A DNA stretch of 64,000 bases from Tiliqua scincoides (lineage: Eukaryota; Chordata; Lepidosauria; Squamata; Scincidae). Shown here piece by piece: positions 12,308 through 23,379 of this stretch (positions within the stretch are counted from its first letter, which is position 1; each line of letters opens with the position of its first letter). The notes under the pieces were generated by a model that did not search any database, was not told the DNA's origin, and was given only the letters and a program-made list of their open reading frames with translations. The stretch covers positions 736,767 through 800,766 of the forward strand of contig NC_089823.1 of the NCBI RefSeq assembly GCF_035046505.1, written 5' to 3'. The position numbers were made by a program, and so were the translations under genes.

Positions 12308-12608
12308 ATAGTTTTCAATCTAAACAGATCCAATTAATTGAGTCAAAATCGACCTCCTTAGGACTCTCTCAGATGTCCTTACCTAGGCTGGGTATGGTGC
12401 AGGCAAAAAGAATTATTAGTCAAAGGGTTATAGATAATAAACGCCAAAGTGACCTAACTAGGGTAACAGGACTTTATATTTCTGAGAACCTCAGGTATCT
12501 AGCTATTCCAGTATCCTATCTTACATCATTAGAAATACCAAATTACAGACAAGCTTTTACATTAGCTCGGTCGGGGGCTACCCTCAGTGGTATTGGAGGC
12601 CCGCTATA

Positions 12609-12754
12609 TAGGTTGGCAACCTTCAGTCTCGAAAGACTATGGTATAAGCCTACAGCACCCAGTATTCCCAGGCGGTCTCCCATCCAAGTACTAACCAGGC
12701 CTGACCCTGCTTAGCTTCCGAGATCAAACAAGATCGGGCAGGTGCCGGGTAACA
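12609..12754 (-). mobile_element. 5S rRNA-derived SINE
   Basis: Read on the minus strand the head is recognisably 5S ribosomal RNA from its middle to its 3' end, including the internal promoter (GAAGCTAAGCAGGGTC, GGATGGGAGACCGCCTGGGA, GGGTGCTGTAGGCTT). A 3' tail follows, containing CCATAGTCTTTCGAGACTGA and AGGTTGCCAA. This tail is the same as the 3' end of the LINE at 51970-54862. Near-identical 13-base flanks (GAGGCCCGCTATA at 12596-12608 and GAGGCCCACTATA at 12755-12767) are the target duplication, placing the insertion inside an older LINE. It is a retroposed copy, not a working 5S gene. Confidence 0.9.
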
Positions 12755-13395
12755 GAGGCCCACTATAAGAAAATTCCATATTCTGAGCGATTCTGTCCAT
12801 GTGCAGAACAAATAGAGACTATCAAACATGTCTTATTGAGATGCTCTTTTTATGAAGATATCCGTGCTGAGCTTGTCTCCCCACTATTGAACAGTTTACC
12901 GGCCGCAAGAGTCAACACTATACCTCTTTGCTTCTATCAGATACCAATCAAACCACTACATACATGGTTGCGAAATTCCTCGTGGCAGCAATAAATATCC
13001 GTAGAATGATGGTTAAGAATGATGCCTCCCTTATTTAGCCCAGGAGTTATTGGCATGTGAGAATTCTTTATCTGTCAGATTTGATAAATGGGATGAATGT
13101 CTTATAAGGTTTATCGTTTTAGTTTATTGGTTTAGCATTACAGGGTTTTACGAACCAATAGCAAGTCTTAGTTCATTTTTTAAGTATTATTCTGATGAAA
13201 TATCTAATCAAATTTTTTTCTTTTTAAACTGCCCTTGAGATTGGTTATGACTGTTATGTTACGATATGTTTGCAAAGCTGTATTGCTACTTTTATGCTGG
13301 TCTGAGACCGTTAAATAAATAAACTTATATAAAATAAAAAACTTAAGCTAAAAGGATTAAACAAAACAGAAAATGATCAAGACAAGTCAAAAAAA

Positions 13396-13715
13396 AAATG
13401 TGGGATGCAAAGGATTTATCTGTGGAACTCCTTGCCACAGGAAGTGGTGATGGTGCCTGGCCTAGACGCCTTTAAAAAGGTGACTGGACAGATTTATGGA
13501 GAAAAAGTCCCTCACAGGTTACAAGCCGGGGTAACTAAATGCAACCTCCTGATTTTAGAAGTAGGCTACCTCAGAAAGGCAGAAGCGGGGGGGGGGCACC
13601 AAGATGCAGGTCAGTTGTTGTCTTCTGTGCTTCTGGAGGCCACTATGAGATGCAGGAAGCTGGATGGATGGGCCTGGGCCTGATCCAGCAGGGTCCGTCT
13701 GTTCTTACGTTTTCC
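13396..13715 (+). mobile_element. Old diverged CR1 3' end
   Basis: Matches the CR1 C-terminus and 3' untranslated end (CTGTGGAACTCCTTGCCACA, then a diverged CTGATCCAGCAGGG) with many differences from the younger copies. It belongs to an older subfamily. Confidence 0.75.
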
Positions 13716-15287
13716 TTTGCCCCTTATGGGGTTGCTCCTACCAACATATTGTTTTTCTGGTGCCAGGGATGTGTCAGTTGCCTGAAGAGGGGTTAGCGTA
13801 AGGTGCACATTGACTTCTCCTGGTTCCTGTTCCCACGTCATGCCCAAATATCCTCCCTGCTTTGGCCTCTCTGCTGGTGAAGCTGTGCTGGCCTCCTGGT
13901 GAGATCTGAGTTACGTGGGGCTGGTGCTTTCCATGGAGGGTCCATCTGTGGGGGGGCTACTACGGCACCCTGGTGCATCTGGAGGAGAGCTGTCTCATGA
14001 GGTCATATCACCTGAAAGCACTGGCGGTGTGAGGTTTGCACGGCTCTCTGGCCTTGCTGCTTGGGAGGCGGGGTTTGTGCCCCCCACTTCTCCCCCCTCC
14101 CAGCTGTTGAGTGGAGAAAGGGCTTGTCAGGGCTGCCTCCTTCTGCTTTTCTTTGAACCCACATCCAGAGCAGAGTTGAAGGAGGGGGGGCGGGAAGAGC
14201 AAAAGGGAGTCCTTGTACATGCGTGTGGCCTGGGGGGGCACGGAGAGCCCTGCCATGTGCCATCCACCCCAGAGCAGCAGCAATGTCAATGGCCGGCGTT
14301 TTATGGGCGAGGGGGTGAAGCTCTCCCACTGGCAGTGGGGCTCACTGCTTTTTAGCCCCGCCCCCCGGCATTCGTTAGGGGTGCCACGGATGTGCATGGG
14401 GGCATCCAGGCTCCTCCAATCAGGAAGTGTCTGGTGAGCTCCTCCTGTGCCGCCTTAGTAGGGAGCTCCTCCACATGGGCTGGGACTGGGGGAGACCCCA
14501 GGGAATGTGGTGGAGGTGCAGCTGGAATGGCTGGGGGAGGAGCAAAGTTCACCCTTGTGGCTCTCACTCAAGTGAAGGGGATGAGGCTGAGTGGAGGACA
14601 TTGCCCTGCATCGCTCCCCCTGCGCAGAGAAGGCTGCTCAGTGCATGGCGGGCTGGATGCTGCGCAGTCAGCACTGAGCAGGCTGGAGCTGGCTGGGTGG
14701 TGTTTTCGATGGCTGGTTGGCAGTCCCCACGACTGCCTTTTGGAGGGAAGGGGGGCAGTGCCACAAGGTGGGCCTGCTTCTCTTTGCTTCTGGTGTCGGA
14801 GAGAAGAGAACCAACCCTTCAGGAACACACTGGCTGGTGACATCCAAGACTCACCTGCCGAGCCCTGGAGAAAGGGGGCGCCTCCCATGCGTGGTCCCTC
14901 CCGAGGTCTCACGGACGACCCTTCCGCACCAGTCCTGTTTCTAACCAGTGCTGCACTGGAGGCAATCAGATGGGCCCCGCTCCCCCTGCTCCAGCGTGGC
15001 TTGGGGGGGGGGGGTGCTGCATGGCCACCTTTCAGTCCATATTGTATTTATTTCCATTTTTGAGGGTGGGCTCCTCGAGCAAACCATCCGGGGGCTCCTG
15101 CCTGGCGCTACTCACATTGCCTGCAAACCTGCTGGAAGTTCAGTGGTCCAAAGAAGAGGCAGGCAGGACAGCAGGCCCAGGTGCTGCGCAGACAGCCCTT
15201 TCCTTGCCCCTTCCTCTTAGGGAACCCTCTCCCTCCCTAGAGGCTTCCTGGGGGGCCTGGAGGGCCTAAGCCTTCCTTAGAGGCTTC
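13716..15287. other. No gene recognised
   Basis: GC-rich DNA with several G runs and overlapping open frames on both strands that share no recognised domain. The frames owe their length to GC content. No repeat family identified. Confidence 0.4.
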
Positions 15288-15594
15288 AGCGTGTGGTCAG
15301 TCTGTGGAACTCCTTGCCACAGGATGTGGTGATGGCATCTGGCCTGGACGCCTTTAAAAGGGGATTGGACAAGTTTCTGGAGGAAAAATCCATTACGGGG
15401 TACAAGCCACAATGTGTATGTGCCACCTCCTGATTTTAGAAGTGGGCTATGTCAGATGCAAGGGAGGGCACCAGGATGAGGTCTCTTGTTATTTGGTGTG
15501 CTCCCTGGGGCATTTGGTGGGCCGCTGTGAGATACAGGAAGCTGGACTGGATGGGCCTATGGCCTGATCCAGTGGGGCTGTTCTTATGTTCTTA
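15288..15594 (+). mobile_element. CR1 3' end, first unit of a tail dimer
   Basis: A CR1 fragment starting at the QRVVSLWNSLPQ codons and ending in the TTCTTATGTTCTTA tail. A second copy of the last ~115 bases follows through a 26-base junction, described in the next entry. Confidence 0.9.
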
Positions 15595-15746
15595 ACTACA
15601 ATTCCCAGGAGGCCTTGCAGGTCTCTTGTTATCTGGTGTGCTCCCTGGGGCATTCGGTGGGCTGCTGTGAGATACAGGAAGCTGGACTAGATGGGCCTAT
15701 GGCCTGATCCAGTGGGGCTGTTCTTATGTTCTTATGTTCCTAAAGA
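15595..15746 (+). repeat. Second CR1 tail unit joined by an ACTACAATTCCCAG junction
   Basis: The junction (15595-15620, ACTACAATTCCCAGGAGGCC then TTGCAG) is followed by the CR1 tail again, from GTCTCTTGTTATCTGGTGTG to TTCTTATG. The same junction occurs at 57405 and five times at 48068-48643, so it is a heritable feature of some copies and not a local accident. Confidence 0.9.
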
Positions 15747-16010
15747 CGTGGCTTTTGAGATTCGCCTTCTGGGTTTGTAATCTGGGCCTTGGACTTCCAT
15801 GTGTTTTGGATGGTCTGAGCTTTGCCTTTCTCCGTGCAGCTGGTTGTGTATTTTCATTAGCATGTTAAGATTGTTTCAAAGTTTAAGGTGATTCTAATGT
15901 TTATATATATATCTTACTGTTTAAAACATGTTTTTAATGTTTGTAAGCCGCTTTGGGTGCCCCTCAGGGAAAAAAGCAGGATACAAATCCAGTCAGTAAA
16001 CAAATGAAGC
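15747..16010 (+). repeat. L2/SINE-like repeat 3' end
   Basis: The end reads TTTGTAAGCCGCTTTGGGTG, then CCCCTCAGGGAAAAAAGCAG and GATACAAATCCAG, the standard 3' end of an L2-like reptile repeat. The upstream part (from GACGTGGCTTTTGAGATTCG) looks like the same element. No coding content. Confidence 0.55.
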
Positions 16011-16732
16011 CAAAGGCCTGGGGCTGTGGTCATTTCACACACTTCAGAAATGCGAGGAGAGGAGACCGGACCTTTGGGATCCTGCCTCAAAAGCACACAC
16101 TGTCTGACAGGCTTCTTGTAGGTGCTCCCATTCACCACCTTCAAAGTGATGTTTCTCTTTTCCAGAAATTCTCCTGTGGAGGCCAGACTCGACTCTTGGT
16201 GTAAAACAAATCCCCCCCCCCCCCTGCACACTCACAAACACACACCTGGCTGGGTTATTCCACCTGGCATTCCTGGAAAGATTCATGGGGAGGGGGGCAG
16301 GATTGGAGCAAAGGTTGAATTCCTGACCACCAGCCGCACTGCTCCACTGTAGAACGTGCTTGTAGGTCACCAGCAGCTAGCCAAGTTTGACAAGGGAGCA
16401 AGAAAAAGTAAGGCCTCAGAAGCAGGGAGCCCCCCTGGCCAGTGCGACTCCCAGAGATGCAGCTGGGACCCTTTCCCCAGGTGATCTTTTTTTGTTAGGA
16501 AGCTCCATCTACCTCGACACTCCCACAAATGCTCTGGCTCTGGTCTTGAGAAGGTGTCCTCCTGCATTGTCAAGGACACCCAGGTGGACATAGCCCTGCA
16601 TCAGACATGCTATTTGTAAAGCTAGAGTTGAAAATGTTCAGAATGTCACACTCTGAATAATGAAGACAAAGCAGACCATGGCAGGTGCCGGGCACATTTG
16701 GAGGACACCAGAAAGATGCTGCAAGATGAACA
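16011..16732. other. No gene recognised
   Basis: Includes a C run near 16211. No coding, RNA or repeat identity could be assigned. Confidence 0.4.
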
Positions 16733-19122
16733 GACACTCCGTTTTGACGTGCACGTTGGGGGAAGAATACCAGGCAAATCTCTAACAAAAACCCTTGACT
16801 TCCGACGGGCGGACTTCCCTCAAATGAGGAGGCTGGTTAGAAGGAGGTTGAAAGGGAGGGTAAAAAGAGTCCAATCTCTCCAGAGTGCATGGAGGCTGCT
16901 TAAAACAACAGTAATAGAGGCCCAGCAGAGGTGTATACCGCAAAGAAAGAAGGGTTCCACTAAATCCAGGAGGGTGCCCGCATGGCTAACGAGCCAAGTT
17001 AGAGAGGCTGTGAAGGGCAAGGAAGCTTCCTTCCGTAAATAGAAGTCTTGCCCTAATGAGGAGAATAAAAAGGAACATAAACTGTGGCAAAAGAAATGTA
17101 AGAAGGTGATACGGGAGGCCAGAGAGACTATGAGGAACGCATGGCTGGCAACATTAAGGGGAATAATAAAAGCTTCTTCAAATACGTTAGAAGCAGGAAA
17201 CCCGCCAGACAAGCGGTTGGCCCTCTGGATGGTGAGGGAGGGAAAGGGGAGATAAAAGGAGACTTAGAGATGGCAGAGAAATTAAATGAGTTCTTTGCAT
17301 CTGTCTTCACGGCAGAAGACCTCGGGCAGATACCGCTGCCCGAATGGCCCCTCCTGACCGAGGAGTTAAGTCAGATAGAGGTTAAAAGAGAAGATGTTTC
17401 AGACCTCATTGATAAATTAAAGATCAATAAGTCACCGGGCCCTGATTGCATCCACCCAAGGGTTATTAAGGAATTGAAGAATGAAGTTGCAGATCTCTTG
17501 ACTAAGGTATGCAACTTGTCCCTCAAAACGGCCACGGTGCCAGAAGATTGGAGGATAGCAAATGTCACGCCTATTTTTAAAAAGGGGAAGAGGGGGGACC
17601 CGGGAAACTATAGGCCGGTCAGCCTAACATCCCATACCGGGTAAGATGGTGGAATGCCTCATCAAAGATAGGATCTCAAAACACATAGACGAACAGGCCT
17701 TGCTGAGGGAGAGTCAGCATGGCTTCTGTAAGGGTAAGTCTTGCCTCACAAACCTTATAGAATTCTTTGAAAAGCTCAACAGGCATGTGGATGCGGGAGA
17801 ACCCATGGACATTATATATCTGGACTTTCAGAAGGCGTTCAACACGGTCCCTCACCAAAGGCTACTGAAAAAACTCCACAGTCAGGGAATTAGAGGACAG
17901 GTCCTCTCGTGGATTGAGAACTGGTTGGAGGCCAGGAAGCAGAGAGTGGGTGTCAATGGGCAATTTTCACAATGGAGAGAGGTGAAAAGTGGTGTGCCCC
18001 AAGGATCTGTCCTGGGACCAGTGCTTTTCAACCTCTTCATAAATGACCTGGAGACAGGGTTGAGCAGTGAAGTGGCTAAGTTTGCAGATGACACCAAACT
18101 TTTCCGAGTGGTAAAGACCAGAAGTGATTGTGAGGAGCTCCAGAAGGATCTCTCCAGACTGGCAGAATGGGTAGCAAAATGGCAGATGCGCTTCAATGTC
18201 AATAAGTGTAAAGTCATGCACATTGGGGCAAAAAATCAAAACTTTAGATATAGGCTGATGGGTTTTGAGCTGTCTGTGACAGATCAGGAGAGAGATCTTG
18301 GGGTGGTGGTGGACAGGTCGATGAAAGTGTCGACCCAATGTGCGGTGGCAGTGAAGAAGGCCAATTCTATGCTTGGGATCATTAGGAAGGGTATTGAGAA
18401 CAAAACGGCTAGTATTATAATGCCGTTGTACAAATCTATGGTAAGGCCACACCTGGAGTATTGTGTCCAGTTCTGGTCGCCGCATCTCAAAAAAGACATG
18501 GTGGAAATGGAAAAGGTGCAAAAGAGAGTGACTAAGATGATTACGGGGCTGGGGCACCTTCCTTATGAGGAAAGGCTACAGCGTTTGGGACTCTTCAGCC
18601 TAGAAAAGAGACGCTTGAGGGGGGACATGATTGAGACATACAAAATTATGCACGGAATGGACAGAGTGGATAGGGAGATGCTCTTTACACTCTCACATAA
18701 TACCAGAACCAGGGGACATCCACTAAAATTGAGTGTTGGGCGGGTTAGGGCAGACAGAAGAAAATATTTCTTTACTCAGCGTGTGGTCGGTCTGTGGAAC
18801 TCCTTGCCACAGGTTGTGGTGCTGGCATCTAGCCTAGACGCCTTTAAAAAGGGATTGGACAAGTTTCTGGAGGAAAAATCCATTATGGGGTACAAGCCAT
18901 GATGTGTATGCGGAACCTGTGTATGCGGAACCTAAAATGCGGATTTTAGAAATGGGTTATGTCAGAATGCCAGATGCAGGGGAGGGCACCAGGATGAGGT
19001 CTCTTGTTATCTGGTGTGCTCCCTGGGGCATTTGGTGGGCTGCTGTGAGATACAGGAAGCTGGACTAGATGGGCCTGTGGCCTGATCCAGTGGGGCTGTT
19101 CTTATGTTCTTATGTTCTTATG
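16733..19122 (+). mobile_element. CR1-type LINE, 2.4 kb, nearly whole reverse transcriptase
   Basis: Among the longest CR1 copies here. It lacks the endonuclease and starts in the linker before the reverse transcriptase (VGGRIPGKSL). The polymerase follows in order: KINKSPGPDCIHPRVIKELK, NYRPVSLTS, IYLDFQKAFNTVPHQ, SGVPQGSVLGPVLFNLFIND, KFADDTKLF and the C-terminal LWNSLPQ domain. The frame 17646-18902 (418 codons) is open; one single-base frameshift near 17632 separates it from the upstream frame 17141-17644, and there are breaks before that. A short local duplication (TGTATGCGGAACCT twice) sits near 18905. High similarity among copies points to recent CR1 activity. Confidence 0.93.
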
Positions 19123-19226
19123 GTGGCCTGGACTAAAGCCTCCAGCCTGGGGTGGGGTGGGGAGTCTCCAGGCACAAAGGGACCTCTTGGAGAGAGAACA
19201 TTTCAGAGAACCAACATTGTCTAGAG

Positions 19227-20052
19227 CAGGGGTCTCCAAACTTTTCAGGCAGGAGGCCGGATCAAATATCTGCTGTTGAGGGCTGGAAAAAAATTAATTG
19301 TAAATATAAAATTCAAGTAAATACATTAGAGATGGAACTCAATGAATGAATGAGAGACAGCCAGGATGGTGGTGTAGTGGTTTGGGAGGTGGACTTAGAC
19401 CTGGGAGATCCAGGTTCAAATCCTCCCTCAGCTATGAAGGTTCTTGGGTGACCTTGGGCCAGCCTCACAGGGTTGTTGTAAGGAGAAAAGGGGAGCAGCT
19501 GTGTACACGCCCTGAGCTCCTTGGAGGAAGGGCGGTATAAAATGTGAAAAACGAATACAATGAATGAATGGGCTCAAACTTACAGGATATCTCCAAGCAC
19601 CAACACACACCACAAAGTAAAGCATACACTCAAATGGACCCCATTCTCCCACCTCCCAAGCAATTTACTTAAATATACAGGAGTAAATACGTCAGAGCCA
19701 GCACATCCCAGGAAAAACCCAGTGCATGTTCTGAGGGCTGGGGAGGCATCCCCCACCTCAGAAAGACTTCTAAGGCCTTCAGAGGGCACAAAAAGTTACT
19801 TCTGTTTTTTGGGGAAAACCAGGAAGTGATGTTTTTAGGCCTTTAGAAGGCGTTCAGAGGCCCAGGGAGGCTGCATGCAGCCTACCCAGTCCTCAGAACA
19901 CCCCCCCCCCCCGGATGCAGCCGGAGCACAGCTCTGGTCATGTACAATCAAGTGGGCCAGAGGCTCACAGGGGACCAGCAGTTGGCCACGGGCCGGATAG
20001 AGGCTTGCCATGGGCCACATCTGGCCCCTGGGCCAGGGTTTGGAGACCACTG
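19227..20052. mobile_element. Non-autonomous hAT element
   Basis: The ends are CAGGGGTCTCCAAACTTTT and its inverted partner GTTTGGAGACCACTG. The flanks GTCTAGAG (19219-19226) and GTCTACAG (20053-20060) match at 7 of 8 bases, the target duplication size of hAT elements. No transposase frame is present. A tRNA-derived SINE with its own target duplication sits inside. Related elements with the same end type are at 35856-36295 and, in part, at 26462-26655. Confidence 0.85.
19353..19557 (+). mobile_element. tRNA-derived MIR/CORE-like SINE
   Basis: A pol III A-box-like TGGTGTAGTGG lies near the 5' end and a B box, GGTTCAAATCC, at 19413-19423. These are followed by the CORE-like CCTTGGGCCAGCCTCACAGG and the 3' end GAGCTCCTTGGAGGAAGGGC then GGTATAAAA. 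Perfect 13-base flanks CAATGAATGAATG (19340-19352 and 19558-19570) show insertion into the hAT element, so this SINE is younger than its host. Confidence 0.88.
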
Positions 20053-20060
20053 GTCTACAG

Positions 20061-20440
20061 GGTAGAGCTGCCGTTAAGCCCAAAGGTTTAACATCTGAAG
20101 GTTGTCAATTTAAGACCACCAGAAGTGAGTGGCAAGACCTGAAGAGCAGACAAGCTGAGATGAGCCCTTTTGGGTGAAAGTGAAAAGAAGCTGGCTGTAG
20201 CTCTTTCTGAGAGAGGGAAAGAAAGCTGTCTGTCGGCGTGGGAGGCAGAACATTGACCAGACCATGATGAGACCCACCTGGAACGTAGATCATTCTTGAA
20301 AGTCAGAACTTCTTTGGGATTGTAAAAACCCTCTTGAGGGGTTAGAAAAAGCCTGTCTGTGTAAACCGCCTTGAATAAAACCAAAGGAGTAATCCAATGG
20401 CCAGAAAGGCGGCATATGAATACCAGTTAGTATTTAATAT
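20061..20440 (+). repeat. Probable interspersed repeat
   Basis: Contains TGTAAACCGCCTTGAATAAA and GAAAGGCGGCATATGAATAC, the paired 3' end pieces of a common squamate repeat, here separated by about 30 bases. The upstream limit is not clear. Confidence 0.4.
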
Positions 20441-20569
20441 TATGATCTCTCTGGCAGAGACCACAGTTCCGCCACAGCCCTCAACACTCCTGGATAGAGT
20501 TGGGGAAAGGCAGGGAAAATGCCTCCCCCCGCCACTTCCATGGGACTCTCTTTCTTTCTTGGAGTGCAG

Positions 20570-21535
20570 TCAGCAGTATTTCCCAGCCTGCCCAAACATG
20601 CGAACCAGCCTCTCCCGAAGCAGCCTGGTTCTCACTGCATAGACAATGGGGTTTAGCATGGGTGGGAGGAGCTGGTAGATGTTGGCCAGGAGGATGAGGA
20701 CGTGCTGGGGGATGCTGTGGCCAAAGCGATGGGCAAAGAATGAGAAGAATGCTGGGGTGTAGAACAGGAGGATGACGCAGAGGTGGGAGGCGCAGGTCCC
20801 CAGGGCCTTGAGACGAGCCCCCTTGGAGGGGAGTCTGAAGACAGCCTGCAGGATGAGGGCGTAGGAGATGGTGATAAGCACCACATCTACACCAGGAGAC
20901 AGGAGGGTGGTGGCAAAGCCGTACCAGATGTTGACAGCGATGTCTGCGCAGGCCAGCCGTGCAATGCCCATGTGCTCACAGTACGAGTGGGGCATGACCC
21001 TTCGCCCACAGTACGGCAGCCTCTTGAGGAGGAAGATGGTCGGGACCATGACACAAATGCCCCTGACGAGAGCTGCCAGGCCAATCTTCACTATAGCAGG
21101 GCGTGTCAGGATAGTTGTGTACTGCAAAGGGGCGCAGATGGCCACGTAGCGGTCGAAGGCCATGGCCAGCAGGATCGTGGACTCTGCAATGAAGCTCATG
21201 TGGGTGAAGAACATCTGGACAAGGCAGGCATGGAAAGAAATCTCCTTGGAGTGGGAGAAGAGGACGCCAAGGGTCTTGGGCACGGTGGAGGAGGACAAGG
21301 TCAGGTCAGCTACTGCCAGCATGGCCAAGAAGAGGTGCAGGGGCTCCCGCAGGCTGCACTCCACCTTGATGACCAGCAGCAGGGAGAGGTTGCCCGCAAG
21401 GGAGACAATGTACATCAGGCAGAAGGGAACGGCAATCCAGATGTGGTATTCTTCCAGGCCTGGGATGCCAGTCAGGATGAACGAGGCCGGGGAGGAGTTG
21501 GTCTGGTTGGAAGGGGGCCTGGCACTCGGAGGCAT
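20570..21535 (-). CDS. Class I olfactory receptor, OR52-like
   Basis: An intact single-exon receptor of 321 codons on the minus strand. Motifs in order: N-glycosylation site NQT/NSS, FILTGIPGLEEYHIW, GN in TM1, a LREPLHLFLAML loop (the usual PMY is PLH), MAFDRYVAICAPLQYTTILT at TM3, KALGTCASHLCVILLFYTP at TM6 and LLPPMLNPIVYAVRT at TM7. The start at 21533-21535 gives a standard length and N-terminus. It faces the other receptor at 8339 across 11 kb of repeats. Expected role: odorant detection at the olfactory cilium membrane. The OR52 assignment is from motif memory and could be a neighbouring class I family. Confidence 0.93.
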   Translation of the reverse strand: MPPSARPPSNQTNSSPASFILTGIPGLEEYHIWIAVPFCLMYIVSLAGNLSLLLVIKVECSLREPLHLFLAMLAVADLTLSSSTVPKTLGVLFSHSKEISFHACLVQMFFTHMSFIAESTILLAMAFDRYVAICAPLQYTTILTRPAIVKIGLAALVRGICVMVPTIFLLKRLPYCGRRVMPHSYCEHMGIARLACADIAVNIWYGFATTLLSPGVDVVLITISYALILQAVFRLPSKGARLKALGTCASHLCVILLFYTPAFFSFFAHRFGHSIPQHVLILLANIYQLLPPMLNPIVYAVRTRLLRERLVRMFGQAGKYC

Positions 21536-23379
21536 CTTGAGCAGTGCCTCTCCTTATACTAAATCAAGGCAAACTCCTGGTCTGCTGACATGGGAATGGG
21601 GACACCAGGATGGTTTCTGGGACAGGAGCAGGAACAGTGCGCCCCAGAAGGCAAGCAGGAGGTCATGGAAGGCGCAGCCAGCGCCGGTGTGCTGAGCTGC
21701 CTCGGCCCAAGGTCACGTGCTGACCTCTCAGTCCCCTTCATCTCCTCCATTCAGTTCTGTGGTGAAGTGCAGAGGTGGTCATTGCTTAGCATTCAAGGAG
21801 AACCTTTTGATTTGCATCCGTTGAGTTGCATTTGGGTGAAAGCAGGTTCCGAGCGTGATCCACAAGCACGTTCCGGATGGAGAGTCATCAGGGAGGCTCT
21901 GCAGAGTGGCCTCAACTGGCCAAAAGTGACAGGCGGTTGTAAAACAAGGCAAAAATGTCACCCTTCTGCCTTCTGGAACTTGGCGGGCTGGGAAGGGGCT
22001 GATGAGGCTGCAGCAGGTTGCAATGGTCCCCCACCCAGCCAGGGTGCCCCTGCACTTCCACCCGCCATGCACGCGCACACACGCCAAAATGAAGGGTAAA
22101 GACAACAGCCAGTGCTGAAGGTGGGAGGCGAGCCTTGGAGCTCATCCAGTGCACTGGGAAGCTTGCCAGCAATACGATTTCTTTCCAAGTGTCCTGCAGC
22201 ACCTCCCCGAGCAGTGGGCCAGTTCTGGGCACAGGGCTGCCCAGCTTGGACTTTCCCTAGAGACAAACAGCCCACTCTGAGCTTTAGGTGCCCCCAAAGC
22301 CATCAGCACCAGGACAGGGCGAGAGGCCTGCCCCCACCCCTGGCCACAGCTCTCCTGCCTCTTGGAGTTTCTGTGCCAGGAGCTGCTCTGACATCTGTGC
22401 CCCAAAGGGGAGAAAAAGCACTCTTTTGGTGGTCGCTGCTGTCTCCCCCAGAACCTGCCGCCCCACATGCAGTCCCCCAAGAGTGTTCTGGGAAGAGGGC
22501 GACTGGGGCCTTTCTGCAGGCCTGGTGCGGTGCAGCCACAGAGGCGAAGGTGCCTGTTCACTGCAGCTGCATCTTCAAGTAATGGCGAAACATGTGGGTG
22601 CCAAATTTTCTGCCCCCCAGAGGGTTCTTTGAGAAGGGCCGACCCACCCAAAGCCCACCACTGATGGGAAGTGACTCACCGGAGAAGTTGTGGGGGGCAA
22701 ATGTTGAGCCGCTTCTGCCTGGCGAGTTGAGAGGCTCCAGATTTGCCAGACAGAAACCAGCTACAGTCTGTGTATATCTGCTGTGGGCATCCTGTGTGCA
22801 AGGCCGCCTCCCCCATGCCCTCCACTCCCTTGCCTCTGCCCTCAGGCCACCTTCTGCATGCCACCCCCCCCCCCGGAGGGAGTTATTCCAGGTAGCTTAG
22901 CCAGTGAGGGCAGCTGAGCCTCCCCAGGTCCCTCTGCAGGCCTGAGGGCTGTTGCTGTCCCCCAGGAAGTGGTTGCTGTGTCTGCATTAGCATCTCACAG
23001 GGCCGCCTCTTGGTGGCGCTTCAGGTCCTCAAGCATTTGGGCTCTGCTGCCACACTTGTCAGCAGCAGGCCCCAGTTAGGCACAGGGGTGCACACCTCCC
23101 CAGTCCTGACTCCTGCGCAAATGGCCAGGAAAGGCGCTCTTCCTCCACCCCACGCCCATCCTGTGCAGAGGCGCTTCTCCCCCTGGGGTGTGGTGGGCTA
23201 CGTAGGGAGAGGCGTGACCATGGAAGGCCAGGAGCTTGCGCTGACTCCGAGAGCAGGCAGGAAGCCAGTGGAGAGATCTCAAGAGGAGCCTGCCATGCTC
23301 AGCAGGACAAGACCCCAGCTGGGCGCAAGGAAGGACTTCCTCGCTAGAAGAGCTGGCCAGCACTGGGGCAGGCTGCTGC
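21536..23379. other. No gene recognised
   Basis: GC-rich DNA with long overlapping spurious frames on both strands and a C run near 22863. No repeat or exon recognised. Ends at the LCR-like element. Confidence 0.4.

Larger units (their letters stand above)
10859..13335 (+). mobile_element. Degraded LINE of a third type, split by later insertions
   Basis: The first part (10859-11390) encodes a reverse transcriptase palm and thumb fragment with LLYADDA as the catalytic box, then NSLIINCHKTKIMAF and HFKYVGVIL. Coding similarity resumes at 12308-12608 and 12768-13250, where CPCAEQIETIKHVLLRC resembles the cysteine-histidine knuckle seen at the C-terminus of some LINEs. The tail near 13310-13335 is AT-rich. 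The YADD-type box and the sequence differ from both the CR1 and the second LINE family here. A reverse-strand SINE-like tail, a CR1 3' end and a 5S SINE lie inside it, making it the oldest layer of this block. The clade was not determined. Confidence 0.65.

Noticed and set aside
12645-12754. A functional 5S rRNA gene on the minus strand
   Set aside because: The 5' part of 5S is diverged, a LINE-type tail follows the 3' end and target duplications flank it, so it is a SINE.
16733-19122. A host gene encoding a reverse-transcriptase-like protein
   Set aside because: The frame belongs to a CR1 with a typical 3' tail and many sister copies in the window.
20783-21562. A 259-codon plus-strand frame
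   Set aside because: It is the antisense shadow of the OR52-like receptor gene.
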